Assembly (NCBI GenBank): GCA_024233305.1
Contig: JACKPV010000027.1
Location: forward strand, 1-64,000
Origin: Verrucomicrobiales bacterium
Lineage (GTDB): Bacteria > Verrucomicrobiota > Verrucomicrobiia > Limisphaerales > J093
Length of the DNA: 64,000 nucleotides
Direction: 5' to 3'
Part shown: piece after piece, positions 53,201 through 61,600 of the stretch
Layout: each line of letters opens with the position of its first letter
How positions within the stretch are numbered: the stretch's first letter is position 1
The notes under the pieces: model-generated
What the model was told of the DNA's origin: nothing
The model's database searches: none
Seen by the model: the letters and a program-made list of their open reading frames with translations, nothing else
Position numbers and translations under genes: made by a program

Positions 53201-54548
53201 CGAGGACGCCATCGAACTTTACAATCTCTCCGATGTCCCGGTGGACCTTGGCGGCTGGTTCGTCAGCGACAGTCTGAGCGAGCTGACGCGGTACCGGATT
53301 CCTGACGGGCGGGTCATCGCTCCGCGGGGCTATGCCGTGTTCTATGAAGTCGAATTCAACACCGACAACGTTCGCGTGCCCTTCTCCTTCAGTTCCGTGT
53401 TCGGGGATGAGGCCGTCCTGACCGCGGTCGATGCGGCCGGGAATCCCACCTGGTTCGCCGACGCCGTGACCTTCGGGCCGAGCGCCAACGGCATCCCCTT
53501 CGGACGGTATCCGAACGGCACGGGCCCCCTGACCGCGCTGCTTCGGCAGACCCTCGGCACCGAGCTATCCGCGGCCGATCCGCCGGCGTTCCTGACGGTG
53601 TTCCGTTCGGGCCAGGGCGCCGCCAACGCCGGACCGCGGGTGGGCCCGGTCGTGATCTCGGAGATCATGTATCATCCCGCCGGAACCGGGGACGAATACC
53701 TCAAGCTCACGAACATCACGAGCGAGCCGGTCCCCCTGTTCGATCCGCTGCACTCGACCAATCAGTGGCAGTTCGTCAACGGGATCGACTACCGCTTCCC
53801 GTCCGACATCACGCTGGCGGTCGGCGAGGAATGCTACCTGTGCGGTATCGAGCCCGCTCGCTTCCGTGCCGCGCAACAGATCCCGGCGGAGATCCGCGTA
53901 TTCGGCCCCTGGCAGGGCAACCTGGACAACGCGGGGGAAGCCCTGGAACTGGCCCGGCCCGACCCACCCCAGACGCTGCCACCGGATGCCGGCTACGTGC
54001 CCTATGTCGTCGTCGACCGCGTGCGCTACGACAACCAGTGGCCCTGGCCGACGGAACCGGATGGCTTCGGACCGGCGTTGCGCCGCATCAATCCTGCCGC
54101 CTACGGAGACGATGCAGCCAACTGGACACTGTCCACGGCCAACCCGGATCTCGACACCGATCGGGACGGCATGCCCGACGACTGGGAACGCAGCAACGGA
54201 CTCGACCCCGACTCACCCGACGATGCCGGAGAAGATCTCGATGACGACCGGTTGACCAACCTCGAGGAGTATCGATCCGGCACGGATCCGAGGAACCCGG
54301 AGAGCGGTCTGCGGCTTGAGCTGCGGTCCGCCGCAGGTTCCGGCGTCCGGCTCGGCTTCACCGCCCGCGCCAACCGCGGCTACCGGGTCGAGCGACAAAC
54401 CGCCCTGGGCACCCCGGCGGATTGGGCACTGCTGGAGGAAATCCCCACCCAAACCACGGACCATGAAGTCGTCGTGACGGACGTGGTCCCCGCCGGCGAA
54501 AGCCGTTTCTACCGGCTCGTCCTCACCGACTATCCGGGAAGGCAGTAA
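47220..54548 (+). CDS. giant secreted lamin-tail/CotH protein
   Basis: 2442 residues with a signal peptide (LPYTARAGCLAAVIAGLPGR). Seven lamin-tail-like domains start near residues 27, 381, 510, 635, 1823, 1980 and 2143 (VVISEIMYHPP, LVINELLPGD, AIAINEVHFS, AVVINEIMCDPP, LVVSELMYNP, IVINEIMAHS, VVISEIMYHPA). A CotH-type kinase-like domain spans ~1060-1420, with FRGHAKFFYD, NLYKIDDEWWF and FLHWDSDLTFGNSG, the last resembling the CotH catalytic Asp motif. A PKD-like part follows (~1530), and a thrombospondin-type-3 Asp-rich segment is at ~2310-2357 (DTDRDGMPDDWERSNGLDPD). The end ESRFYRLVL is the shared C-terminal module. Probably a surface protein; CotH domains can phosphorylate proteins, unproven here. 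Confidence 0.85.
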   Translation: MRNLLPYTARAGCLAAVIAGLPGRADQVVISEIMYHPPAGYAEYVELRNLTATVFDIAAWRLRGGADYTFPDFNAADPGRTFLRPYERIVIASVDEATLRTAYSIPSEVRIYGPWQGNLDNAGERITVEDANRVAMCTVAFGDAGDWPVAADGAGHSLVLRDADRAVDDWRNWRASTLRLGTPGTEPVARADEPIANPELREEQGLTLVDYAAVWRYHDLAQDLGTAWREPDYNDTDWADGPGLLGVENSGLPAPGLQTGLTMRQQLTYYFRTAFTYEGTLANVTIEIDQIVDDGVVYYLNGVELGRVRVDPGAVTFNTPSNGTVSNATEETNVLQIPGSMLRRGRNVLAAEVHQTNTGSSDIVLGVRLRARIPLAQGDGLVINELLPGDDQLAFVEVFNPTPSPINLRDHYLAESSANLTQYRVPQDLPVPPGGIRALALGGTGIRLLNPATLYLTAPDGTTVLNAVRLELPQDGRSAGRMPDGGTDWFRLHEPTRGQPNEGAAAARTAIAINEVHFSSSNTVDWIELFNRSALPLTTDGLQLAGDRELNRAVDLEGGLEPHGFQVVPVSFPVEQGRITVLLADGGHNILTAHALSRTAGRDSLQAFPDGAGEWYTATAATGAAPNNPPRETAVVINEIMCDPPSNLVDGEFIELHNRGTRTVDVGGWRIEDGVRYRIPDRTVIPAGGFLVVAANQAHLRQVHPGIPIVGDYQGRLANEGERIRLLDATGNLADEVDFRVRGDWPDLVAGMGSSLELRHPAMDNAVGTSWTSSDESATGPWREFRYRGAYEQLRTLGALTDYREVYFHLVGDGHLVLKDLELIKLSNNANLLVNGDRVSPNNRSADGWLCQGTHWQSHFEGAEFHLISTGRGDNRPNRVELDTLGMLRGDACELRFKARWIYGNPRLVFSTWDHSIATSFLLEIPSALGTPGRANSTRLPGPAPSLADLNHSPAVPRSTDPVRISARVSSSDPLQEVVAVHRTDNANGDAAWIATPMRDDGREGDETAADGVYSVLLTDYQRQGQIAQFYIRATTAAGRQTLLPKAGPERPALFVTDNTVRTSDLRIARFVVSQYDLGAISNGESAKYAYKFPRLANHYKNATFISNEEDIYYNAEIRNSGSPWTRQTSLDQGKWKLPEDRRFRGHAKFFYDRDPSAGRLFNNRMVRYLLYLVGHPASENEFLRLIINSGAAQLREETEPVGNDMLNRLFADGASGNLYKIDDEWWFRDDWERGYRDADWNYKGTDNAGRYRTEWMKRTNEDEDDYSDLITLFQTFSGTYSDADSDRLMEVHETMKMFAVRGYIDDWDSISLNRGKNGYMYRPPDDTRFHFLHWDSDLTFGNSGASFYNGLPRVNTWIRRPANLRVLQIYLAELVEHHTRNSARTASWLQAEEAASSEYSSESPKYTGWFNARHNPAVGTLGANYRRAFAVTRVTPPAAGAPEGLVIEGTAPTGVFDIRVTGHPEVRTEWPAITGWRLTGLQLAGGTHKLELVAVDRLGQPAVNSLINLAPVPVTVEIPGNTPPIAQLEANPASWHVAAGDSLELDARGSRDPEGTPLGFAWAARPEPASWSSSSPGRVTAVCTQPGLYQVEVDVADADGGTSRITREAAVYGPRGFSSFNERTLDDWWRLDSVTLRDNHVAGPWLALDVVPGHLVLQTTDDEALPPATAPGLWRALPVRPDWTFATKLDLTTRQFGDFLAGIAVAANESGADFELRFGIQDGRSLAVKRLNQPGDETVLHTVPWDLSRAEIRLRRAATSLHFERRQANVWETLHTYPLAPDARTSSVGLMVATAVPQAVQAAFDFALLVDPDDASSLRDNLVVSELMYNPIDGEDYEFLELTNRGTTALDLTGCAFTEGIAYTFGATTLNPAERLVLARDPVTFLTRYGSNGIRLAPGAYSGKLDNAGERLTLVDADGQVILSFTYGDNDPWPARADGFGSSLELMDLSGDPGTAGSWQASPRIHGTPGAVPDSSAPTIVINEIMAHSDPPFEDAIELYNLSDVPVDLGGWFVSDSLSELTRYRIPDGRVIAPRGYAVFYEVEFNTDNVRVPFSFSSVFGDEAVLTAVDAAGNPTWFADAVTFGPSANGIPFGRYPNGTGPLTALLRQTLGTELSAADPPAFLTVFRSGQGAANAGPRVGPVVISEIMYHPAGTGDEYLKLTNITSEPVPLFDPLHSTNQWQFVNGIDYRFPSDITLAVGEECYLCGIEPARFRAAQQIPAEIRVFGPWQGNLDNAGEALELARPDPPQTLPPDAGYVPYVVVDRVRYDNQWPWPTEPDGFGPALRRINPAAYGDDAANWTLSTANPDLDTDRDGMPDDWERSNGLDPDSPDDAGEDLDDDRLTNLEEYRSGTDPRNPESGLRLELRSAAGSGVRLGFTARANRGYRVERQTALGTPADWALLEEIPTQTTDHEVVVTDVVPAGESRFYRLVLTDYPGRQ

Positions 54549-54647
54549 GGCGCTGCGGCACTGCGCCCCGGGCCATGCGTGGTCCGCCCTCTCCCTTGGG
54601 TGGGGGCGGACCCGCGCGGCAGAGGTCCCGCACCACCGGCACGGATT

Positions 54648-54971
54648 CAGAGCACCAGATCTCGGCGGAAATCAGGAAGAGACGCTTCGCTCGATCAGAC
54701 GCAGGTCGGTGCCGGAAAAGGCGCCAGGTTCTCGGTCGCTCCGGAGGCCTCACGGTCACGTTCTTCCCAAAGTGGCGCGCACGGCGTGACGCGCCCTACC
54801 ACCTGGCCCAGGTAGGGCGCGCAGTCCCCTGCACGCCGCCCACGATCCAGCCCCCCCGACCTCCCCAACCCGTATCAAGCGCGGTTCCGCTCGCTCACTC
54901 GCCCCTCCACCTCAAACCACTCCGTTTCCGGGGCTTCCGCTCAAGTCAGTCGGCCGGGATCAGGTGCTCTG
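54648..54971 (-). repeat. interspersed repeat M3, copy 3
   Basis: 324 bp, the reverse of copies 1 and 2: CAGAGCACCAGATCTCGG at the left, GGTGCTCTG at the right. One internal GGGCGCGCAGTCCCCTGC unit. No CRISPR repeat or leader is nearby, so M3 is independent of the arrays. It fills most of the 511-base gap between the CotH gene and purL; the rest holds nothing recognisable. Confidence 0.8.
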
Positions 54972-55059
54972 GGGTTAGGTCCGGTTCCCCAGCAAGATCG
55001 GGCGGCTTCTCGTTCAGTTCTGGCAACTGCCGGCGGACGCGCCCCACCGGGCGAAAGAC

Positions 55060-57450
55060 TCAGCCCATGGCCCGGTCCAGGCTGTTCCACCACAAGTCGT
55101 GGAGTTCCTGCACCGGAGCGGACAACTCCTGAGCACCGGCCTTGATCGCCAGCGCATCGCCGCCAACGCGACCAATGCGGGCCGCCGAAACCCCCATCAA
55201 GCGCGCCCGTTCGATGATCTTCACCGCATCCATTTCATCGCAACTCACCACCACCCGACTGTGCGCCTCGCCAAACAGCACGCCCTCGAGGCGTGGAGCC
55301 GGGCCGGGCGATGGCGCACTTCCGCCCGGCGCCGGCGTGTCGCCTTCGACCGGGGCAGAATCTCCCGCCCGCGCTGGCAAGAACGCCGAAACATCGACGG
55401 TCGCGCCGATCAAGCGCGGTGTGTGACGGGCGTCCAACCGACTGAGACAGCATTCCGCCAGGCACACCGCCAGACCACCTTCGCTGCAATCATGGGCGCT
55501 CTTGATTCCGCCGGCCCGGATCAACCCCAGCAACGTGGTGTGCAGCGTGCGTGCCCGTTCCAGATCGCACGGGGGCGGCGTGCCGGTCTTCCGTCCATGC
55601 CGCACCTGCAGCCACGCGCTGCCGCCCAGTCCCGCCAAGCCGTCGGTGGCATCGACCGGATCACCCAGCAGCACGATGGCGTCGCCTTCATCCTTGAACC
55701 ACTGCGTGGTGATGTGGGCGGCCTCCTCGATCAACCCGACCATGCCAACGGTGGGGGTCGGATCAATTGGACCGCGCGGATTCTGATTGTACAGCGAGCA
55801 GTTGCCCCCGGTCACTGGTGTGTCAAGGGCGCGACAGGCATCGGCCAATCCGCGCACCGCCTCGCGCAATTGCCAGAACAACTCCGGATTGTGCGGGTTG
55901 CCGAAATTGAGGTTGTCGGTCACGCCGAGCGGCGTCGCCCCCGAGCAAACGAGGTTGCGGGCCGCCTCGACCACCGCCCCCTTGCCGCCCTCGTAGGGGT
56001 CGAGATACACGTGCGCGGCGTTGCAATCCGAGGTCATGGCCAGGAATTTGTCTGCGAACGGCGCCGGTGCCGGCGCGCCGACGGGCAGCACCGGGATCGA
56101 ATCCGCCTTCACCCGAACGACCGCGGCATCGCTGCCCGGACAGACCGTCGAGCCGTTCCGAACCATGTGGTCGTACTGCCGATAGACCCAGTTCTTCGAG
56201 GCAATGGTCGGCCAGGCCAGCAGCGCCCGGAGGTCGGCCAGCGGATCCATGGTTTCGGGAATCGCATCCAACCCGAAGGCGCGCGTGCTCGCGAGGTAGC
56301 CGGGCTCCTTCGCCTCGCGCTCGTACACCGGAGATTCGTCCGCAATCAACCGGGCCGGGATGTCCGCCACGACCTTCCCGGCGTTCCGGACCACCATGCG
56401 GCCGGTATCGGTCACCACGCCGATCTCGGACCACGGCAAATCCCACTTGTCGAAGATCCGCTTCACCTCCTCCTCGCGGCCCTTGTGGACGATGATCAAC
56501 ATCCGTTCCTGGGATTCGCTCAGCATGATCTCGTAAGGCGTCATGTCCGGCGCGCGTTGCGGCACTTTCTTCAACTCGATTTCGATCCCGGTTCCGGCGC
56601 GCCCGGCGGTCTCGCACGTCGAGCAGGTGAGGCCCGCCGCGCCCATGTCCTGAATGCCCGCCACCGCCCCCGTGGCCAGCAGTTCGAGACAGGCTTCGCA
56701 GACCAGCTTTTCCATGAACGGATCGCCGACCTGCACCGCGCCGCGCTGCTGTTGCGCCGATTCCTCGGTCAAATCCTGGGAGGCAAACGCGGCGCCCGCC
56801 AGGCCATCCCGGCCCGTGGCCGGTCCGACGTAGAAGACCGGATTGCCCACGCCGCACGCCCGACCGCGGGCGATCTGTTCATGCCGCAGCACCCCGAGAC
56901 AGAAGACGTTGACCAACGGGTTGCCCTCGAACGTCCGGTCGAAATAGACCTCGCCCGCGATGGTCGGAATCCCGAAGCAATTCCCGTAATGCGCGATGCC
57001 CCCCACCACGCCACCGAACAGCCGCCGCACCTCGGGGTTGGTGATCTCGCCGAAGCGCAGCGAGTCGAGAGCCGCAATTGGCCGGGCGCCCATGGTGAAG
57101 ATGTCCCGCAGAATGCCCCCCACTCCGGTCGCCGCGCCCTGGAACGGCTCGACCGCGCTCGGGTGATTGTGCGATTCCATCTTGAACGCGACGCCGAGCC
57201 CGTCCCCGATGTCGATGATCCCGGCGTTTTCCTCGCCGGCGCCAACGAGCACCCGCGGTGACCGGGTCGGAAAGGTGCGCAGCAGTGGTCGGGTGTTCTT
57301 GTAGGAGCAATGCTCGCTCCACATCACCGAGAAGATGCCCAACTCGGTGAACGTGGGCACGCGGCCCAGGATCTCCAGGATCTTCGCGTACTCCTCGGGC
57401 GTGAGGTTGTGCTTGGCAACCAGTTCGGGCGTGATGGCAGGTTCGCTCAT
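55060..57450 (-). CDS. purL: phosphoribosylformylglycinamidine synthase, PurL subunit
   Basis: 796 residues from the ATG at 57448-57450 (MSEPAITPELVAKHNLTPEE). Purine biosynthesis: FGAR + ATP + NH3 to FGAM. The small-PurL type that works with PurS and PurQ. Signatures: SVMWSEHCSYKNTRPLL, MESHNHPSAVEPFQGAATG, VGGILRDIFTMGARPIA, DMGAAGLTCSTCETAG, LSESQERMLIIV, TGGNCSLYNQNP and HDCSEGGLAVCLAEC. A ~35-residue proline/alanine-rich insert (APVEGDTPAPGGSAPSPGPA) near residue ~700 is not usual. No purS or purQ is in the window. Confidence 0.95.
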   Translation of the reverse strand: MSEPAITPELVAKHNLTPEEYAKILEILGRVPTFTELGIFSVMWSEHCSYKNTRPLLRTFPTRSPRVLVGAGEENAGIIDIGDGLGVAFKMESHNHPSAVEPFQGAATGVGGILRDIFTMGARPIAALDSLRFGEITNPEVRRLFGGVVGGIAHYGNCFGIPTIAGEVYFDRTFEGNPLVNVFCLGVLRHEQIARGRACGVGNPVFYVGPATGRDGLAGAAFASQDLTEESAQQQRGAVQVGDPFMEKLVCEACLELLATGAVAGIQDMGAAGLTCSTCETAGRAGTGIEIELKKVPQRAPDMTPYEIMLSESQERMLIIVHKGREEEVKRIFDKWDLPWSEIGVVTDTGRMVVRNAGKVVADIPARLIADESPVYEREAKEPGYLASTRAFGLDAIPETMDPLADLRALLAWPTIASKNWVYRQYDHMVRNGSTVCPGSDAAVVRVKADSIPVLPVGAPAPAPFADKFLAMTSDCNAAHVYLDPYEGGKGAVVEAARNLVCSGATPLGVTDNLNFGNPHNPELFWQLREAVRGLADACRALDTPVTGGNCSLYNQNPRGPIDPTPTVGMVGLIEEAAHITTQWFKDEGDAIVLLGDPVDATDGLAGLGGSAWLQVRHGRKTGTPPPCDLERARTLHTTLLGLIRAGGIKSAHDCSEGGLAVCLAECCLSRLDARHTPRLIGATVDVSAFLPARAGDSAPVEGDTPAPGGSAPSPGPAPRLEGVLFGEAHSRVVVSCDEMDAVKIIERARLMGVSAARIGRVGGDALAIKAGAQELSAPVQELHDLWWNSLDRAMG

Positions 57451-57726
57451 GAGTGTGCCGGCGCGGCGGGTCGGCTCCGGCGCCACCCCTTCATCGCGCA
57501 CGCCGCGAGCCTATGCCGGGAAGCGGACCGACGTCAAACCGGGTCCGCGTGCCGAAGCGGCGCGAGGTTCCTCCACCCCGAATCCGATCGACGAGTCACG
57601 GTGCGAACTCCGGGCCAAAGCCATCCGGCCCGACCATTTGAGCGACTTCATGAACGCCGCCTGCCCTCCGGCGAAGCTCTGGAACTCCGGCCCCGGCCTC
57701 CGTAGCACCCTCTTCGCCGCCACCGC

Positions 57727-57928
57727 CTCAGCCGTGACCATTCAGTGACTCGTAGCCGCCGACGTGCAGTCGGCGCATGATTGAGCTGGGATAGGGCAGC
57801 CTGTTGCCGAGGGCGACGATTCACCGAAAAGTGACTGCTGATCGGAATCGGCGAGCCCGCGTAAGCGCTTGGATTTCAGCGCCGACTACACGTTGGCGGC
57901 TACCGCGGCTTGAACTGCTACGGCTGAG
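57727..57928 (-). repeat. interspersed repeat M1, copy 3
   Basis: CTCAGCCGTGACCATTCAG at the left, then GTAGCCGCCGACGTGCAGTC; CTACGGCTGAG at the right. Orientation is opposite to copies 1 and 2. This copy does not touch a gene end, unlike the others. Confidence 0.85.
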
Positions 57929-57984
57929 CCTTTCTGCCCGTTGCCGTGCTCCGGCTCAACCGGCGAGGAACAAAACTCAACGAA

Positions 57985-58010
57985 AAGGGGCGGCCGATGG
58001 CCGCCCCTTC
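57985..58010 (-). terminator. rho-independent terminator of the 58034-61600 gene
   Basis: Stem AGGGGCGGCC / GGCCGCCCCT with loop GAT. Read on the minus strand it is followed by TTTTCGTTG. Lies about 25 bases past the stop. Confidence 0.8.
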
Positions 58011-58033
58011 GTGTCCTGGATAGCTGGTCAGGC

Positions 58034-61000
58034 TTACTGGCCCGAGGCCTGGTAGAAGCCAGGCTGGGTCGCAATGTAAGGACTGGTCGCTCCGTTGACC
58101 GGGGTGTAGGTCCCGTTGACGGTCGGCGAGTGGACCAGCGTGCCGATGAAGTCGATCACGACGTTGCCACTCTCGTCGAGCCGGATGGAGCTGATTTCAG
58201 GCTCCTCAGGAATGACGATTTCAACCGTGCTCAGGTCCTTGCCCTGCATGCCGGCTTCGTGGATCGCGGCGATTTCGTCCGCGCCCAGCGCCCGGGTCCA
58301 GAGCCCCACGTCATCGATCATGCCCCACAGCTTGGCCGCGGTGGCGGACGGTAGGCCCGCGTCATCCATCTCGGTGCCGAAGGCCAGCCACGGGAGCGTG
58401 GCCGCACTGATCCCGCCGATGTAGTCGGTGGCGGCGACCGCGGCCCCGTTGACGTAGAGCGTCAGGCGGGCGCCATTCGCGGTCATGGCGATATGCGTCC
58501 ATTCGGTGGACGACACGTTGGAGGCGGCGGTGGCGGCGGTCACGTTGTTGGGACCGACGCGCAACTGGGCCTGCAACTGGCTGGGCTCGGCGTCCGTGTA
58601 ACCCAGTGAGAACTGACTCGGGTTGGCGCCCCAATTGCGAATGATGGGCGCCCCGGAGCCAATCGTGGGCGGGAACTCGAGCTTGGCCCAGGCGGAGGCC
58701 GTAAGGGCCGAGGTCGCCTTGGGATAGTCGTCCACCAACACCCAGCTGAAGGTGTCGAAGAACAGACCGTTGTTGATCTTCCCGGCCCGCCAGTCGGCGG
58801 TGAAGAAGTCCTTTAGCGTACCGGCGTCGCCGCCGGCTGAGTTGGCCGCGGTCAATCCGCTGGTCTCGTCAAGCTTCCAGTGGCCCACCAAACCGTCCGT
58901 GATCTGACCGGTGAACACGCCCAACGCGGCGACCGAGCTGATCACCGTGCCGGCCGGATTCGAGATCGCCACGTCGTAGCGACCGGCGTCGTCGGCGGTG
59001 AAGCCGTTGATGGCCAGGGTGGACGCGGTCGCCCCGCTGACCCGGTCGGAGTTGAAGAGTGTGCGGCCGTTCTTGCGCCACTGGTAGCTGAGCGGTTCGG
59101 CGCCCGTGACGGTCACGCTGAGCGTGGCGCGCCGGCCTTCGAGGATGCTGGCACTGTTGGGTTGCTGCGTGATCGAGGGCGGTTCACCCGGATTGGGCGC
59201 GTTCAGGATCAGCTGGAGACCGTTGATCGTCCCAGCGCCACCACCCGCTTCCGCGAAGCTGACGACCACCTGGCCGCCGGACGGCGTAACGCCATCGAAC
59301 CGGGCCATGTTGCCCACGCTGCGGTTGGCGATATCGGTGCTGGTGATGCTGTAGAAGCCCGGAGCCGGGTTGTACTCATCGGCGTTCATCTGACGGGCAT
59401 AGAGGGTCTTGCCTCCCGCCGTGATGTTGAGGTTGGGGAACTCAAGCGGCCGCGCGACCGAGTAGGTGATGATCGCGTGATTCCCGTCCGGCACGTTGTT
59501 GAACGTGAGCGTCCCATCCGCCTCGACCAGGCCATTGAGCATGCGGGCGTCCGCGGTGTCGGTGCCCGTGCCCGAGCCCCAGGTGCCGCCGCTGGTGAAG
59601 GTGAACGTCACGTCGCCGACCTGCCCCATGCTGTTGGTGAGCACCACCCCGGTCCCGCTTCCGGTGTCCAGGCTGTTCCAATGAGCCTGCGGCCAGAAGC
59701 CGGCGATGTCGGTCCGGGCGATGTCCGTGGGGGCGCCGTTCGCGCCGCTGCCCCGGAAGCTGACGCCGTAGCTGATGATGTCCGAAGGCGTGAAGATCAC
59801 CGCTTGGACCGGCTGGCTGAAGACGCAACCGACGATTTCGACGCTGTAAACGTCGTCCGCGTTCGCGGGTGTGATGGGGTCGGTGGTGTAGGTGCTCTGG
59901 GTGGCGCCGGGAATCGGGGCGTCGTTCTTCCACCATTGGAGCGACCACGGGCCGTTGACCTCGGTGAAGAACGTGGCGGACTCGCCCGAAAGCACCGGGG
60001 TGTCCACGGGCGGCGTGATGAACGCCACTTGGTCACACGGGTTGCTGGCGAGTTGGGCGAGCAACTCGACCTCGGCAATCTGCATGCAGCAGGTGCTGGG
60101 GCCCTGCGTGGCGAGCACCGTCCAGCGGTAGTGTGTGTACTCCTGGTCGTTCTCGAAGTAGAACTCCTGAACCTGGAACCGGTTCTCGGCGTCGGTCGGT
60201 CCGAACAGGTCCTGCCACGACTGGATCGCGTCATTCTCGTAAATCACGGTCCAGTTCCCGGAATTCCAACCGGGGGCTTCGTCATTCGAGCCCTCAAGCC
60301 GCACCCAACGAGGATCGCGGTCCGCGGCATCGTTGGCTGACTGCAACGTCATGCCGACGACCTTGCTGGCCCCGACCTGCGGGGTAACCACGAAACCGAC
60401 CGGGGTTGTGGTGTCGGCAATGTCGCGGTTCAGGTATTTGGTGGGTTGGTTGTCGATGGCATTCGCCACGCCTTCCGAACCGGGGCTGTTGTCCGAGGAG
60501 GCAATGATGATGTCTCCCGGCTGGGTCACGTCGCGCGGCGCGCCGCCACCGTGCAGTTCGACCTCGGCGGCCTGGAAGCAGCAGGTGCTGGGCCCCTGCG
60601 TCGCCAACACCGTGAACCGGTAGTGGTCGTAAGGGAGAATGTTGTCGAAGAGGAAGGTCTGCGTCTTGAACCGGTTTTCGGCGTCGGTTACCCCGAACAC
60701 TTCCTGCCAGGAGGGAATGGCGTCGTTCTCATAAATGACGGTCCAGTCCGCAGAATCCCAGTTCGCTTCCGGATCATTCGAGCCTTCCAGCCGGATCGAC
60801 CGCGGATCGCGATCGGCGGCGTCGTTCGCGGACTGGATCGAAATGCCCATCAGCAGCGTGCTGCCGATGGAGGGACTCACCACGAAGCCGACGGGGGTCG
60901 TGGTATCTGCAATGTCGCGATTGAGGTACTTCGTCGGCTGGTTGTCGATGATGTTCGCCACGCCCTCGGAGCCGGGGCTGTTGTCGGAGGAGGCGATCAC

Positions 61001-61600
61001 CGGGTCACCCGGCTGCGTCACATCAGGAGGCAGCACTTCGCCCAGCAGCTCGACCTCGGCCATCTGGAAGCAGCAAGTGCTCGGACCCTGGGTGGCCAGC
61101 ACGGTGAAGCGGTAATGCAGGTAGGGCTTGTCGTTGTCGAAAGGAAACGCCTGCGTCTGGAACCGGTTCTCCGCATCGGTGGGACCGAACACGGTCTGCC
61201 AGGAGTCGATGGCGGCGTTCTCATAGATCGTCGCCCAGTTGCCGCTGTCCCAACCCGGGGCGTCGTCGTTCGAGCCCTCGAGCAGGACGTGGCGGGGGTC
61301 GCGATCGGCCGCGTCATTGGCCGATTGCAGGCTGATTCCGCTCAGCACGGTGGCGCCCACCGAGGGAGTCACCACGAAACCCACCGGGGTGGTGGTATCG
61401 GCAATGTCGCGGTTGAGGTACTTTGTCGGCTGGTTGTCGATGATGTTGGCCACGCCTTCGGACCCCGGACTGTTGTCCGAGGACGCGATGACCTGATCCC
61501 CGGGCTGGGTGACATCGCTCTGGGCTTGCGTAAGCAGTCCCGCAGAGGATGCCAGGGCCAACCCGACGCTGAACAGCATTGGTATAGCTCTGTTTTTCAT
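58034..61600 (-). CDS. secreted multidomain protein with three discoidin-like tandem repeats, Ig and LamG domains
   Basis: 1188 residues from the ATG at 61598-61600 (MKNRAIPMLFSVGLALASSA, signal peptide). Residues ~29-520 hold three 164-residue repeats, each starting DVTQPGD and containing IASSDNSPGSEGVANIIDNQ, NDAADRDPR, YENDAI-SWQ and HYRFTVLATQGPSTCCFQ-AEVEL. They look like F5/8 (discoidin-type) sugar-binding folds with a conserved Cys-Cys. A domain shared with the 4843-8685 protein follows (IAGFWPQAHWNSLDTG), then an Ig-like domain (YQWRKNGRTLFNS) and a LamG domain (GLVGHWKLDETSGLTAANSA, IDDVGLWTRALGADEIAAI), then the shared C-terminal module. Extracellular binding role; no catalytic site seen. 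A strong terminator follows. Confidence 0.75.
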   Translation of the reverse strand: MKNRAIPMLFSVGLALASSAGLLTQAQSDVTQPGDQVIASSDNSPGSEGVANIIDNQPTKYLNRDIADTTTPVGFVVTPSVGATVLSGISLQSANDAADRDPRHVLLEGSNDDAPGWDSGNWATIYENAAIDSWQTVFGPTDAENRFQTQAFPFDNDKPYLHYRFTVLATQGPSTCCFQMAEVELLGEVLPPDVTQPGDPVIASSDNSPGSEGVANIIDNQPTKYLNRDIADTTTPVGFVVSPSIGSTLLMGISIQSANDAADRDPRSIRLEGSNDPEANWDSADWTVIYENDAIPSWQEVFGVTDAENRFKTQTFLFDNILPYDHYRFTVLATQGPSTCCFQAAEVELHGGGAPRDVTQPGDIIIASSDNSPGSEGVANAIDNQPTKYLNRDIADTTTPVGFVVTPQVGASKVVGMTLQSANDAADRDPRWVRLEGSNDEAPGWNSGNWTVIYENDAIQSWQDLFGPTDAENRFQVQEFYFENDQEYTHYRWTVLATQGPSTCCMQIAEVELLAQLASNPCDQVAFITPPVDTPVLSGESATFFTEVNGPWSLQWWKNDAPIPGATQSTYTTDPITPANADDVYSVEIVGCVFSQPVQAVIFTPSDIISYGVSFRGSGANGAPTDIARTDIAGFWPQAHWNSLDTGSGTGVVLTNSMGQVGDVTFTFTSGGTWGSGTGTDTADARMLNGLVEADGTLTFNNVPDGNHAIITYSVARPLEFPNLNITAGGKTLYARQMNADEYNPAPGFYSITSTDIANRSVGNMARFDGVTPSGGQVVVSFAEAGGGAGTINGLQLILNAPNPGEPPSITQQPNSASILEGRRATLSVTVTGAEPLSYQWRKNGRTLFNSDRVSGATASTLAINGFTADDAGRYDVAISNPAGTVISSVAALGVFTGQITDGLVGHWKLDETSGLTAANSAGGDAGTLKDFFTADWRAGKINNGLFFDTFSWVLVDDYPKATSALTASAWAKLEFPPTIGSGAPIIRNWGANPSQFSLGYTDAEPSQLQAQLRVGPNNVTAATAASNVSSTEWTHIAMTANGARLTLYVNGAAVAATDYIGGISAATLPWLAFGTEMDDAGLPSATAAKLWGMIDDVGLWTRALGADEIAAIHEAGMQGKDLSTVEIVIPEEPEISSIRLDESGNVVIDFIGTLVHSPTVNGTYTPVNGATSPYIATQPGFYQASGQ
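60050..61516 (-). repeat. three tandem 492-bp coding repeats
   Basis: Units at 61025-61516, 60533-61024 and about 60050-60532 encode the three 164-residue domains. The first two units are exactly 492 bp apart, so the domains were duplicated in frame. They remain close, with most differences at single bases, indicating recent duplication or ongoing conversion. Confidence 0.85.

Larger units (their letters stand above)
57451..58033. other. intergenic region upstream of purL
   Basis: 583 bases that contain M1 copy 3 (57727-57928) and the terminator of the 58034-61600 gene. The first ~275 bases should include the purL promoter, but none stands out. Confidence 0.4.

Noticed and set aside
55099..57261. 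720-codon plus-strand open frame
   Set aside because: Antisense of purL, whose sense motifs are intact.
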